From the NCBI GenBank assembly GCA_036381195.1, contig DASVDH010000062.1, positions 5,666 through 69,665 on the forward strand: a DNA stretch of 64,000 nucleotides, read 5' to 3'. Position 1 is the stretch's first letter. Each line of letters begins with the position of its first letter. A program made the translations under genes and the position numbers. Of this stretch, positions 42,571-53,711 are shown piece by piece. The notes beneath the pieces are model-generated. The model was not told the origin of the DNA. It did no database searches and saw nothing but the letters and a program-made list of their open reading frames with translations. The DNA comes from RSA9 sp036381195. Its GTDB lineage: Bacteria > Gemmatimonadota > Gemmatimonadetes > Longimicrobiales > RSA9.

Positions 42571-45500
42571 TCAGAAGGTCACGCGGATGCCCGCGTTGAT
42601 CGCACGCGGCGCCGCCACCATGTCGGGGCGGTCCCAGATGTCGGCGGTCGTCGAGGTCTCCGAGATGCTGCCGCCGCCGATCACGTCGAACCGGCCAGCC
42701 ATGCCGCTGCCGCCCTCGCAGTCGCCCGTCGTGGGGAAGACCTGCAGGCAGTTGCGGCGGTTGAACAGGTTCGTGATGCGCACGAACGCGCCGTAGCGGA
42801 GGTTCGCCACCTGCCAGTCCTTGCGGAGCAGCAGGTTCACGTTGAAGGTCGCCGGGCTCGTCCCGCTGTTCCGCTCCGCGTCCCCCACGGCGTAGGCCAG
42901 CTCCGGCGTGTACGGCAGGCCGCTCGCCGCGCGCAGCGTGACGCTGGCCGACGTGTTGCGCAGCAGGTTGCCCAGCGGGATGTCCGGCGCGTCATTGCCC
43001 ACCGCGAAGCGCAGCACGCCGTTGAAGACGTGCGCCTGGTCGATCTCCGAGCGGATCTCCTGGTAGGCCGGCGGGTCGTTCTGCGCCTGCTTCAGCATCT
43101 CGAGGTCGGGCGGCGCCGCGTTCGTCCGCATCTGCGAGAGGGAGTAGCGCAGGTCGAACCCCCAGTAGTCGCCCAGCCGCCGCGCGAGCGAGACCTCGAG
43201 CCCCCGCACCGTCTGGTAGTCCAGGTTCAGCAGCACGGTGTAGCTCGGCGTCGAGCTGTTGTTGTAGTTCGCGCCCGGGTCGAATACCGGCGTGCCCGCC
43301 TCCGTCACACCGCCGCGGCGGATCCCCGTCAAGCCGAGCTGGTCCTTGTTGAACAGCACGGCCGAGAGCGCGTAGTTGTCGAACAGCTCCGCGAGGAAGC
43401 CGAACTCGTAGGAGGACGTCTGCTCCGTCACGAGCTGCGGGTTGCCGATCAGGATGCTGCCGGTCTCGTGGAAGAACCGCGCCGCCTGCGGCGTACCCTC
43501 CAGCGGCGTGCCAATCCCCGTGCCGCGATACATGTTGTGCAGCAAGGGGTTCTGGCTGTAACGCCCGAAGTTGAAGAAGAAGCTCGAGTTCTCGGTCACC
43601 GGCACGCTCACGCCGAGACGCGGCGACCACTGCTTGCGGACGGGCGCCTCCTTGAAGTCGTCCTTCATCGCGACCGCGTTCGCCTCGTCGAACAGGGCCC
43701 TGTCCAGGCCGCACGCCTGCACGCCCGTGTACACGGCGCCCGTGGCCGTGTCGACGTACTGGAACCTGTCCGCCGGCAGGCCGAACGCGGTCGGGTTCTC
43801 GCACACGTGATAGAGCGTCGTGCCGTTCGTCGGGTCGCGCGGGTTCGCCCAGAACAGCCCGTCCGCGCGGCCGTAGTCGAACCGGAACCCGAGGTTCACG
43901 CGCAGGAAGTCGAACTCGATGTTGTCCTGGACGTACGCCGCCGCATCCCACGGCTTGGCCGCGTAGCGGGAGATGTCCAGCGCGACGTTGTTCAGGCCGA
44001 CCTGCTGGAACTCCTCGAAGGCGACGTCATGGCGCTGGAAGAAGACGCCGGCCTTGATGTTGTGGTGGTCGCCGAGCTGCGTCTGCAGGTCGAACCGGCC
44101 GACCCACGTCTTCAGCTCCTCGCCCCCGTAGATCTTGTCCGTGCCGAAGAACGGCTGACGCCCGTACGCGCGGGAGGAGCCCGTGGTGTGGAAGGGGCCC
44201 GCCCAGTACGTGTAGGCCATCCGGTCCTCGATGCACACGCCGCTCACGAACGTGCACGTCGTGCGGTTCTGGTCGAAGCGCCCGATCGCCGCCGTGTAGG
44301 CCGTCCGGCTCAGCGTGTGGTCCCACTTGAGCACCCAGAGCCGCCGGTTCTGGTTGATCGAGCTCTGGAGCACGTACTGCTGCTCCTGGTTCGTCGCCTG
44401 GAGGTCCTCGATGACCTGCGGATCCACCCCGTTCAGGAACACGGTGCGGCAGATGTCCTCGCTGTCCGGGTACAGCTCCGTGCAGCGGCCGAACATGTCG
44501 AAGCCGCTGCGCAGCCAGCTGAACATGTAGGGCTGCGTCTGCCGCTGATAGTCCAGACCGAGGAAGGAGAGCTTCGCCGCCGGCGTGAAGTAGTAGGTCA
44601 GCTTGCCGTAGAGGTCCCGCCGGCTGTCGAAGCCGAGCTGACGGTAGCCCGGGAAGAGGTCGTAGATGCTCGCGTAGCGGTTCGCCAGGTCACGCTCGCT
44701 CGCGTACGGGTTGTAGACCAGGTCGTCGAACTTGAGCACCCGGCCCACGCCGGACTCGAACTGCGCCGCCGCCATGAAGCGCAGCTTGTTCGAGGTGAGC
44801 GGCACCGGCCCGCTCACGAAGCCGTCGAGCTGCTCCCATTCCCGCATCTCGTCGTACTCGGAGCCCAGTGCGCCGCCCACCGCCGAGGTCTGGTACTCGA
44901 TCGCGCCCTCGAGCTCCTCACCCCCCTCGCGGGTCGCGATGTTGATCACGCCCGAGAGCGCGTTGCCGTACTGCGCCTCGAACCCGCCCCGCAGGTAGTC
45001 CACCTGCTCGACGGCCTTGCTCGGCAGGAACATCGCCGGCCCGCCGAACACGAAGTTGTTGATCGGGATGCCATCCACCAGCGTCAGGGTCTCGCCCTGC
45101 CGGCCGCCCCGGATGCGCACCGGCGTGAGCCCGCGCCGCTGCTCGTCGTAGCTGATGACGTCCGTGTTCTGCGGCACCTCCAGGAACCCGTGCTGCAACG
45201 CCAGCACGCCCTGCAGGTCGTTCACCGGCAGCGCCTGGATCTGCTCCGCCGTGATCACGTTGGAGGCGCCCGTCGCCCGCGTCTCGATCAGCGGAACGCG
45301 TTCCGCCTCCACCACGACGGCTTCCACCGCCAGGGCCTCGCTGGGCAGCTCGAAGTCCACCGTGCGCGTGACGTCGATCGAAACCTGCACGTTCTCCTTG
45401 CGCACAGTCGCGTACCCGATGAGCTGCGCCGAGACCGTGTAGACGCCGGGTGGGACGTTGATCAGGAAGTAGCGCCCGTTCTCCTGCGTCAGCACGCTGC

Positions 45501-45678
45501 GCCCGGTTCCCTCCACGGTCACCTGGGCGCCCGCCAGCGGCTCCCCCGTCGCCGCATCGGTGACCAGCCCCGTCAGCTTGCCGGTCTGCGCCTGCGCCGG
45601 ACGGGCGCTCAGCGCCGCGAGCGCGAGCAGGGCCAGGCCACTTCCGAGGATGGCTCTCATCCTGGTGGGGGACATCAT
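42571..45678 (-). CDS. TonB-dependent receptor with carboxypeptidase-like N-terminal domain
   Basis: A 1035-residue outer-membrane receptor: signal peptide (ARPAQAQ), regulatory-like sandwich (GLVTDAATGEPLAGAQVTVEG), plug (VITAEQIQALPVNDLQGVLALQHG, VRIRGGRQGETLTLVDGIP, YLRGGFEAQYGNALSGVINI) and a barrel ending INAGIRVTF. ATG 45678 follows GGAGGTGCCG. It heads the five-gene surface operon, so here a TonB receptor is cotranscribed with a PorV-like protein and a T9SS-like cargo, and not with glycosidases. A TTGACA-N18-TAGAGT promoter lies about 170 bp upstream. Its ligand is unknown. Confidence 0.93.
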   Translation of the reverse strand: MMSPTRMRAILGSGLALLALAALSARPAQAQTGKLTGLVTDAATGEPLAGAQVTVEGTGRSVLTQENGRYFLINVPPGVYTVSAQLIGYATVRKENVQVSIDVTRTVDFELPSEALAVEAVVVEAERVPLIETRATGASNVITAEQIQALPVNDLQGVLALQHGFLEVPQNTDVISYDEQRRGLTPVRIRGGRQGETLTLVDGIPINNFVFGGPAMFLPSKAVEQVDYLRGGFEAQYGNALSGVINIATREGGEELEGAIEYQTSAVGGALGSEYDEMREWEQLDGFVSGPVPLTSNKLRFMAAAQFESGVGRVLKFDDLVYNPYASERDLANRYASIYDLFPGYRQLGFDSRRDLYGKLTYYFTPAAKLSFLGLDYQRQTQPYMFSWLRSGFDMFGRCTELYPDSEDICRTVFLNGVDPQVIEDLQATNQEQQYVLQSSINQNRRLWVLKWDHTLSRTAYTAAIGRFDQNRTTCTFVSGVCIEDRMAYTYWAGPFHTTGSSRAYGRQPFFGTDKIYGGEELKTWVGRFDLQTQLGDHHNIKAGVFFQRHDVAFEEFQQVGLNNVALDISRYAAKPWDAAAYVQDNIEFDFLRVNLGFRFDYGRADGLFWANPRDPTNGTTLYHVCENPTAFGLPADRFQYVDTATGAVYTGVQACGLDRALFDEANAVAMKDDFKEAPVRKQWSPRLGVSVPVTENSSFFFNFGRYSQNPLLHNMYRGTGIGTPLEGTPQAARFFHETGSILIGNPQLVTEQTSSYEFGFLAELFDNYALSAVLFNKDQLGLTGIRRGGVTEAGTPVFDPGANYNNSSTPSYTVLLNLDYQTVRGLEVSLARRLGDYWGFDLRYSLSQMRTNAAPPDLEMLKQAQNDPPAYQEIRSEIDQAHVFNGVLRFAVGNDAPDIPLGNLLRNTSASVTLRAASGLPYTPELAYAVGDAERNSGTSPATFNVNLLLRKDWQVANLRYGAFVRITNLFNRRNCLQVFPTTGDCEGGSGMAGRFDVIGGGSISETSTTADIWDRPDMVAAPRAINAGIRVTF

Positions 45679-45853
45679 CGGCACCTCCGTACGCCGTTGG
45701 AACTTGAACGGAGAAAATCGGCACGGCTGCGCGCAGCCGGGTGAAGAGCACGCCAAGGCGCGCCGGCAATTCGCATCATCGCAGTCCACAGAATGAGGAG
45801 CAGAATGCAGGGCTGTGCGCTACACTGCGTCCAAACACCGGACTACAGCCGCT

Positions 45854-45883
45854 ACTCTACACGCCACCCACCACCCCTGTCAA
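45854..45883 (-). promoter_or_regulatory. Promoter of the receptor/T9SS-like operon
   Basis: On the minus strand TTGACA (45883-45878), 18-bp spacer, TAGAGT (45859-45854; 4/6 match). The predicted start near 45847 leaves a leader of about 170 nt. Same -35 and spacer length as the lacI and SusC promoters. Confidence 0.65.
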
Positions 45884-46143
45884 GCAAACTCCGTCCACGC
45901 CACGGCCGGACCACCCCCGGCCCATCCCCACAACGCGCCGGGCGCCCCGTTCCTGACAGTCGCCCGCTTGCTGCCCAGACCCTACACGCCGGCCCCGCCG
46001 GAGCACGCACGCCCCGGGGGCACCGGTCGGAACGCCTGGAGGCACGGCAGGGCCCGGGCCCGGCGGTCCCGCCCGCGAGAGTCCCCGGAACGGGGCTTGC
46101 CCCGCCACGCCGCCCGCTCTCCCTCGACCGGCCCGCCGCCGCG

Positions 46144-46328
46144 GAGCGTGCCCCCGCGACGGAGCCTCCGCCACCGAGTGTGCTCCTGATCCAGGGAGCT
46201 CCGTCGTGGAGCATACTCCCACCACGGAGCCGTCATCGCGAAGCGCGCTCCTACCAGGGGAACCCGCCGACCGTGCTCCGACCGCGGAGCCCCGCCGCCA
46301 AGCGTGCTGCGGTCACCGGGCGTGCTGC
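46144..46328. repeat. Degenerate tandem repeat, about 31-bp period
   Basis: A core like GAGCGTGCTCC recurs at 46144, 46176, 46209, 46240, 46269, 46299 and 46318 with spacing 29-33 bp (the last 19). Between cores most units share GGAGCC or GGAGCT and CCACC. Copies differ at several positions, and spacers are not unique sequence, so this is not a CRISPR array. The function is unknown. Confidence 0.5.
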
Positions 46329-46497
46329 CACCACCCGCCGCCATCGGTGCGCCTCCGCGCGGAAGCCCCGCAGCATGGAGGCCCGGTGGCGCCAGCCGCA
46401 TGGCCACAGGGGAGCACGCGCGCGTGCGCCCCGTGACCGGCCGCCGCTCGCCGCCGCCCCGTGCCTCCGGGCACGATCCTCGCCCCGGTGGCAGGGC

Positions 46498-48795
46498 ATG
46501 ATGCGGAGGGGATCGCACGCTTCCACGCGCAGCCCTGTCCGGCCACAGGACGCGGCAGGAACGGCGACCCGACCCGGCGCACACGCCGGGGGCACGTGGT
46601 TGCTTGTCGAAGAAGGGTTCGACCTCGCCCGGGAGCACGAGGTCGAGTCGCTCCTGGCGATCTCGAACGGCTATCTCGGCGTGCGGGCTTCCCTCGCCGA
46701 GGGCAGCGAGTTCTCGGCGCCGGCGACGTTCGTGGCGGGCATCTTCGGCGTGCACCCCGGGGAGGGCTCAGCCCCGGAGCTGGTCGCCGGGCCGGACTGC
46801 ACCCGCCTCCGGCTGGTGGCCGGCGGGGAGGAGATCCGTCTGGAGAGCGGCGAGGCGCTCGAGCACCGGCGCGTCCTGGATCTGCGCCGCGGCGTGCTGC
46901 GGCGCGAGTGGCGGCACCGCACGCCGGCGGGGCGGATCACGCGCATCCGCGAGGTGCGTCTCGCCTCGTTGAGCGACCGTCACGTGATCCTCCAGATGGT
47001 GGAGCTCACGCCGGAGAACTACGGAGCGCAGGTGCTGGTCGAGAGCCGGATCGAGGCGGCGGTGCCGGTGCCGCCGCTGACCACCCCGCCGCCGGACCTC
47101 GTGCCGCTCCGCCTCGCGGCCGGGCCCGTGGCGGATGCTGGGCCGCCGCGGCTCGCGCTGCGCGCGCAGGGGACGGACGCCGTCATCGCCTTCGCGGTGG
47201 CGAGCACGCTGTGGCCCAGGGCTGCGGAGGGGCGCGTGCCGGAGGTGGAAGCGGCGCCCGGCCGCGTCGCGGAGCGGTGGGAGTTCGCCGCGGAGATGGG
47301 CAAGACCTACCGGCTCGTGCGCATGGTGGCGGTACACACGTCGCGCGATGCGGACGCGCCCGCAGGCGCGGCGGCCGCCCGTGCCGCGCGCCTCGCCGCC
47401 GCCGGCGCCGAGCGCATCGTGAGCGCACACGTGGCTGCGTGGAACGAGCGGTGGCGGGCTGCGGACGTCGAGATCGACGGGGACGACGACGCTCAGCGCG
47501 CGTTGCGCTTCGCGTGTTATCACCTGATCGCTGCCGCAGATCCCAGGGATGAACGCGTCTCGATCGGCGCGCGCCTGCTCACGGGCGGCGTCTACAAGGG
47601 GCACGTGTTCTGGGACGTCGAGATCTACATGCTCCCGTTCTACGTGTTCACGCACCCGCCGGCGGCGCGTGCGCTGCTCATGTACCGCTGGCACACGTTG
47701 CCGGCGGCGCGCGAGAAGGCGCGCGCGCTGGGCTGGCGCGGCGCGCTGTACGCGTGGGAGTCCGCGGCGACGGGCGAGGAGACGACGCCGCCTGCCGTGG
47801 TGGCGCCGGATGGCGAGGTGGTGGTGATCCGGAACGGCGAGCAGGAGAACCACATCAGCGCGGACGTGGCGTACGGCGTGTGGCAGTACTGGCACGCCAC
47901 GGGCGACGATGGCTTCCTGCTGGATGCCGGCGCGGAGATCCTGATCGAGACCGCGCGCTTCTGGGTCAGCCGCGTCGAACCGGGCGGGGATGGCCGCTAC
48001 CACATCCGCCACGTGATCGGCCCGGACGAGTACCACGAGGATGTGGACGACAACGCCTACACCAACGTGATGGCGCAGTGGAACCTGGAGCGCGCGCTGG
48101 AGGTGGTGCGGCTCGTGCGGGAGCGCTGGCCGGAGCGGTGGCGCGAGCTCGAGCGACGGCTGGGGGTCGAGCCCGGCGAGCCGGAGTCGTGGGGCGACAT
48201 CGCCGCGGCGATGTACACGGGCTTCGACCCGGCGACCGGCCTGTTCGAACAGTTTCGGGGTTATCACGCGCTCGAGGAGGTGGACCTTGCCGCGTACGAT
48301 CTGCGGTCAGGCCCCGCCGACGTGCTGCTCGGACGGGAGCGGACGCGGCGCAGCAAGGTGCTCAAGCAGGCGGACGTGGTGCTCCTGATGTACCTGCTGT
48401 GGGACCGCTTCACGCCAGAGGTGAGGCAGGCGAACTTCCGGTACTACGAGCCACGTTGCGCGCACGGCAGCTCGCTCAGCCCTTCGATCCACGCGCTGGT
48501 CGCGGCGCGTTTGGGCGAGGTGGAGATCGCGCGGCACTACTTCCGCCAGGCCGCCCAGATCGACCTCGCGAACAACATGGGCAACGCCGCGGGCGGCGTG
48601 CACGGCGCGGCGCTGGGCGGGCTGTGGCAAGCGGCGGTGTTCGGCTTCGCGGGGCTGCACTTCGGGCAGAACGGCCCGGAGGTCGGGCCACACCTCCCGC
48701 CGGGCTGGCGCGGCTTGCGCTTTCCCATCCGGTGGCGTGGGAGATCGATGGAGCTGCGGGCGAGCGCAGGACCGCAGCAGGAGGTGGAGGCGTGA
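46498..48795 (+). CDS. GH65-family disaccharide phosphorylase
   Basis: A 765-residue glycoside hydrolase family 65 protein (maltose/trehalose/kojibiose/nigerose phosphorylase group). The N-terminal beta-sandwich opens with EVESLLAISNGYLGVRASLAEG; the (alpha/alpha)6 catalytic domain has FWDVEIYMLPFY, the general acid Glu511 in IGPDEYHEDVDDNAYTN, KVLKQADVV and the phosphate-binding HGSSLSPSIHA. Products would be beta-glucose 1-phosphate and glucose. The N-terminus is uncertain: ATG 46498 and ATG 46501 are adjacent, with GGTGG nearby, and family homology starts about residue 34. The stop overlaps the Usp start by 4 bp (GTGA), and a beta-phosphoglucomutase-like gene follows, as expected for a phosphorolytic route. 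Confidence 0.92.
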   Translation: MMRRGSHASTRSPVRPQDAAGTATRPGAHAGGTWLLVEEGFDLAREHEVESLLAISNGYLGVRASLAEGSEFSAPATFVAGIFGVHPGEGSAPELVAGPDCTRLRLVAGGEEIRLESGEALEHRRVLDLRRGVLRREWRHRTPAGRITRIREVRLASLSDRHVILQMVELTPENYGAQVLVESRIEAAVPVPPLTTPPPDLVPLRLAAGPVADAGPPRLALRAQGTDAVIAFAVASTLWPRAAEGRVPEVEAAPGRVAERWEFAAEMGKTYRLVRMVAVHTSRDADAPAGAAAARAARLAAAGAERIVSAHVAAWNERWRAADVEIDGDDDAQRALRFACYHLIAAADPRDERVSIGARLLTGGVYKGHVFWDVEIYMLPFYVFTHPPAARALLMYRWHTLPAAREKARALGWRGALYAWESAATGEETTPPAVVAPDGEVVVIRNGEQENHISADVAYGVWQYWHATGDDGFLLDAGAEILIETARFWVSRVEPGGDGRYHIRHVIGPDEYHEDVDDNAYTNVMAQWNLERALEVVRLVRERWPERWRELERRLGVEPGEPESWGDIAAAMYTGFDPATGLFEQFRGYHALEEVDLAAYDLRSGPADVLLGRERTRRSKVLKQADVVLLMYLLWDRFTPEVRQANFRYYEPRCAHGSSLSPSIHALVAARLGEVEIARHYFRQAAQIDLANNMGNAAGGVHGAALGGLWQAAVFGFAGLHFGQNGPEVGPHLPPGWRGLRFPIRWRGRSMELRASAGPQQEVEA

Positions 48796-49640
48796 AGCCG
48801 GAGACGATCATCGTCCCGCTGGACGGCACCGAACAGGCGCTCGCGGCGCTGCCCGTGGCCCGGCCCCTGGCGGACGCGCTCGGCGCGACGCTGCACGTGG
48901 TGCATGTCGGCGAGCGCGCGCTGCCGTCGCGTACCCTCCTCGGCGAGCTGGGGCTCGATGCGGAGGACGTGAAGGGGTTCGTCATCGACCAGCGGACGGG
49001 GCGCGCGGCCGAGGAGATCCTGGGCTACGCGGCCAGGCAGCGGCGGCCGCTGCTGGTGATCTGCACGCATACCGACACGGAGAAGCCGCGCGGCACGCTG
49101 GGTGGCGTCGCCGAGCACGTGCTGGTCCATGCGCCCTGCGGCGTCGTGCTGGTCGAGCCGGAGCGCGGGCGCCGGCCGTGGTCTCTACGCCGCATCCTGC
49201 TCCCGCACGACGGGACGCCCACGACCGCCGCCGCAATGGATCCGGCCGGCGATCTCGCCGAGCTGACCGGCGCCGAAGTGCTCGTGCTGCACGTAGCCGC
49301 GCCCGGCGCTCCGCCGCCCGTCGAGCCGGGGACGCTCACGGCGCCGCGCTACCTCGACCAGCCGCAGCACGAGTGGCCGGCCTGGGCCGCCGAGTTCCTC
49401 GGCCGGATGTGTGCGCTGGGACACCCGCCATCCGAGGTGCGGTTCGGGCTCGTGATGGCCACGGGCGAGCCGGGCGAGGAGATCGTGCGGGTGGCGCGTG
49501 AGTACGAGAGCGACCTCATCGTCCTCGCCTGGCACGGCGTGTGGGAAGCCAGGCACGCGCTGACAATGAAGGAAGTCATCCGCGCCGCGCCCTGCCCCGA
49601 GCTGGTGGTCCGCGCCCGCCGGGAGGGCGCGCCGGGATGA
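48792..49640 (+). CDS. Tandem universal stress protein (UspA domains)
   Basis: A 282-residue protein with two Usp domains. Domain 1 runs from TIIVPLDGTEQALAALPVA to GGVAEHVLVHAPCGVVLVEP (about residue 125). Domain 2 runs from RRILLPHDGTPTTAAAMDPA to APCPELVVRARR. The ATP-binding GxxGxxxxxxxxxG segment is partly conserved in domain 1 and degenerate in domain 2. The start is GTG 48792 overlapping the GH65 stop (GTGA), with GGAGGTGGAGG just upstream. Usp proteins modulate stress or energy metabolism, and their presence in an operon with GH65 and a mutase suggests response to phosphate or carbon state. Confidence 0.88.
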   Translation: MKPETIIVPLDGTEQALAALPVARPLADALGATLHVVHVGERALPSRTLLGELGLDAEDVKGFVIDQRTGRAAEEILGYAARQRRPLLVICTHTDTEKPRGTLGGVAEHVLVHAPCGVVLVEPERGRRPWSLRRILLPHDGTPTTAAAMDPAGDLAELTGAEVLVLHVAAPGAPPPVEPGTLTAPRYLDQPQHEWPAWAAEFLGRMCALGHPPSEVRFGLVMATGEPGEEIVRVAREYESDLIVLAWHGVWEARHALTMKEVIRAAPCPELVVRARREGAPG

Positions 49641-49728
49641 TGCGCGCGCCATCCGCGCCCGGATCCGGCGCACGCGGCGCCGCAGTTGCCGCCGCGCCTG
49701 CGCGCCCCGTCGGCCGCATGCAGCCGCG

Positions 49729-50565
49729 ATGAGCGCGAGCGTCGGCCACCCTGGCGCGGCGGCGGGCCCGGACGACGCGGGCCGGGGCGGCCGCACGGGC
49801 CTGGCGGCGGCGGTCTTCGACCTCGACGGCGTGGTCACGCTCACGGCGAGCGTGCATCGCGCGGCGTGGAAGGAGGTCTTCGACGCGTACCTGCGCGCGC
49901 GCGCCGCGAGGAGCGGCGAGCCGTTCCGGCCGTTCACCGACGTGGATTATGCCGCGTACGTGGACGGCCGGCCGCGGCGGGAGGGCATCCGGGCCTTCCT
50001 CGCCTCCCGCGGCATCACGCTGCCCGAGGGCAGCCCGTCCGACCCGGCCGGCGCGGAAACCGTGCACGGGCTCGCCGGGCGCAAGAACCGCATCTTCCGC
50101 GAGCGGCTGCGCACGATGGGCGTGATGGTTGACCGCGAGGCCGTGCGCTTCGCGCGCGAGTTGCGCGCGGCCGGCGTGCGCGTGGGCATGGCATCCTCGA
50201 GCCGGAACGCGGCGCGCATCCTGGAGGCCGCGGGGCTCGAGGACCTGTTCGATGCGCGCGTGGACGGGGCGCTGAGCGACGAGCTCGGGCTCCGCGGCAA
50301 GCCGGAGCCGGACATCTTCCTCGAGTGCCTGCGCCGGCTCGGCGCGCCGGACCCCGGCCGCGCGTTGCTCGTCGAGGACTCGGTCGCCGGCGTGGAAGCC
50401 GGGCGCCGCGGCGGGTTCGCGCTCGTGATCGGCGTGGACCGCGGCAGCAATGCGGCCGCGCTGCGCGCACACGGCGCCCACCTGGTCGTGCGCGATCTCC
50501 GCGGGTTGACCGCCCCCGACGTGCTGGAAGGAGCGCGCGCCCGCACGCAAGGGGAGGGGCGGTGA
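49729..50565 (+). CDS. HAD-superfamily beta-phosphoglucomutase-like enzyme
   Basis: A 278-residue HAD hydrolase of the beta-phosphoglucomutase type. Motif I FDLDGVV has Asp nucleophile and acid; the cap region has RPRREGIRAFLASRGITLPEG and GRKNRIFRERL; motif II MASSSRNA, motif III with Lys in GKPEPDIF, and motif IV VEDSVAG are all present. It would convert beta-glucose 1-phosphate from the GH65 enzyme to glucose 6-phosphate. The family is also known as trehalose-phosphatase/mutase fusions in GH65 operons. ATG 49729 has no clear ribosome site, and the first 25 residues are Gly/Ala-rich, so an internal start is possible. It lies 88 bp after the Usp gene. Confidence 0.88.
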   Translation: MSASVGHPGAAAGPDDAGRGGRTGLAAAVFDLDGVVTLTASVHRAAWKEVFDAYLRARAARSGEPFRPFTDVDYAAYVDGRPRREGIRAFLASRGITLPEGSPSDPAGAETVHGLAGRKNRIFRERLRTMGVMVDREAVRFARELRAAGVRVGMASSSRNAARILEAAGLEDLFDARVDGALSDELGLRGKPEPDIFLECLRRLGAPDPGRALLVEDSVAGVEAGRRGGFALVIGVDRGSNAAALRAHGAHLVVRDLRGLTAPDVLEGARARTQGEGR

Positions 50566-50984
50566 GCTCGGCTGCTTCGGCCGGCATCGCCATTCGCGCG
50601 CGGACCACCCATACAGCCTACCTGGACTACGCCGGCCGGCTGGCCTACGCCCGGCGCGGCCGCCTCTCCGCTCCCAGCACCGCCCCGCCGAAGCTCCTGT
50701 CCTGACCCCAGGACCCCGCACGACACCGTAGCTGCGGGCGCGCCGCGAACGCCGCGGCAGCCGGTGCGCCTCGCCCGGCGCACGCAGGGCCGCGCGGCCG
50801 TGGGCCCGCTTTCCGGAGCGGCCGACGCGCTGGTCTCCGACCTGCAGGGGCCGTGGCCCCCACGTGTGCGGGGATACGCGTTTCGCGCCGTGCGCTGTAC
50901 CCGGCGCTCGCGCCGTCGCCGCGAAGCACACTCGATGACGTGAGGCCCGCAGAGCATCCGGGCCCCTTCGAACACAGAGGTGGC
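50566..50984. other. Intergenic region upstream of the pyrophosphatase
   Basis: I see no convincing gene, RNA or promoter in this 419-bp gap between the mutase and the membrane pyrophosphatase. Several open frames in it are Arg/Pro-rich and lack a ribosome site. Confidence 0.4.
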
Positions 50985-53384
<2,400 letters not shown>

Positions 53385-53711
53385 CGGCAGGCGCCGCCTG
53401 CGCGCTGGCCGGCCTGTGCTACGCCGAGTTCTCGAGCATGATCCCCGTGGCCGGGAGCGCGTTACGCGCAGCGGGCGGCGGCTCGCCCGGCCGCGCTCTC
53501 GCCGCCACACACACCCCACGGCCCCGGCGCACAGGCCGGCTGCTCCGCCCACGCCGCCGCCGGCCTGCCATGGCGCCCATCCCCCTTCTGGCGGATCCCG
53601 CCAAGTCGCCCGGACGGCAGCGGTGCACGGATTGCACCGACGGCCCCCTGGAGCGGCTCCGCCCGGACGGGCGGGTCATCCGGCCACGATCACGGTACCC
53701 GGAGGGTCTGC
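53385..53711. other. Intergenic region
   Basis: This 327-bp gap between the pyrophosphatase and the cupin lipoprotein shows no gene, hairpin or promoter that I can support. Confidence 0.4.

Larger units (their letters stand above)
45679..46497. other. Long divergent intergenic region with promoter and degenerate repeats
   Basis: This gap of 819 bp separates the divergent receptor operon and the GH65 gene. It holds the receptor promoter (45854-45883), a 16-bp perfect palindrome CGGCTGCGCGCAGCCG at 45724-45739 in the receptor leader, and a degenerate tandem repeat (46144-46328). No plus-strand promoter for the GH65 gene was recognised. The long frame continuous with GH65 is repeat-derived and Pro/Arg-rich, and I do not treat it as coding. 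Confidence 0.55.

Noticed and set aside
38094..42599. 4.5-kb plus-strand open frame
   Set aside because: It lies opposite the T9SS-like cargo and PorV genes and has shadow composition (Arg/Val/Ala/His-rich) with no domain.
46144..46328. CRISPR array
   Set aside because: Units are diverged, spacing varies (19-33 bp), spacers are themselves related, and no cas genes are nearby.
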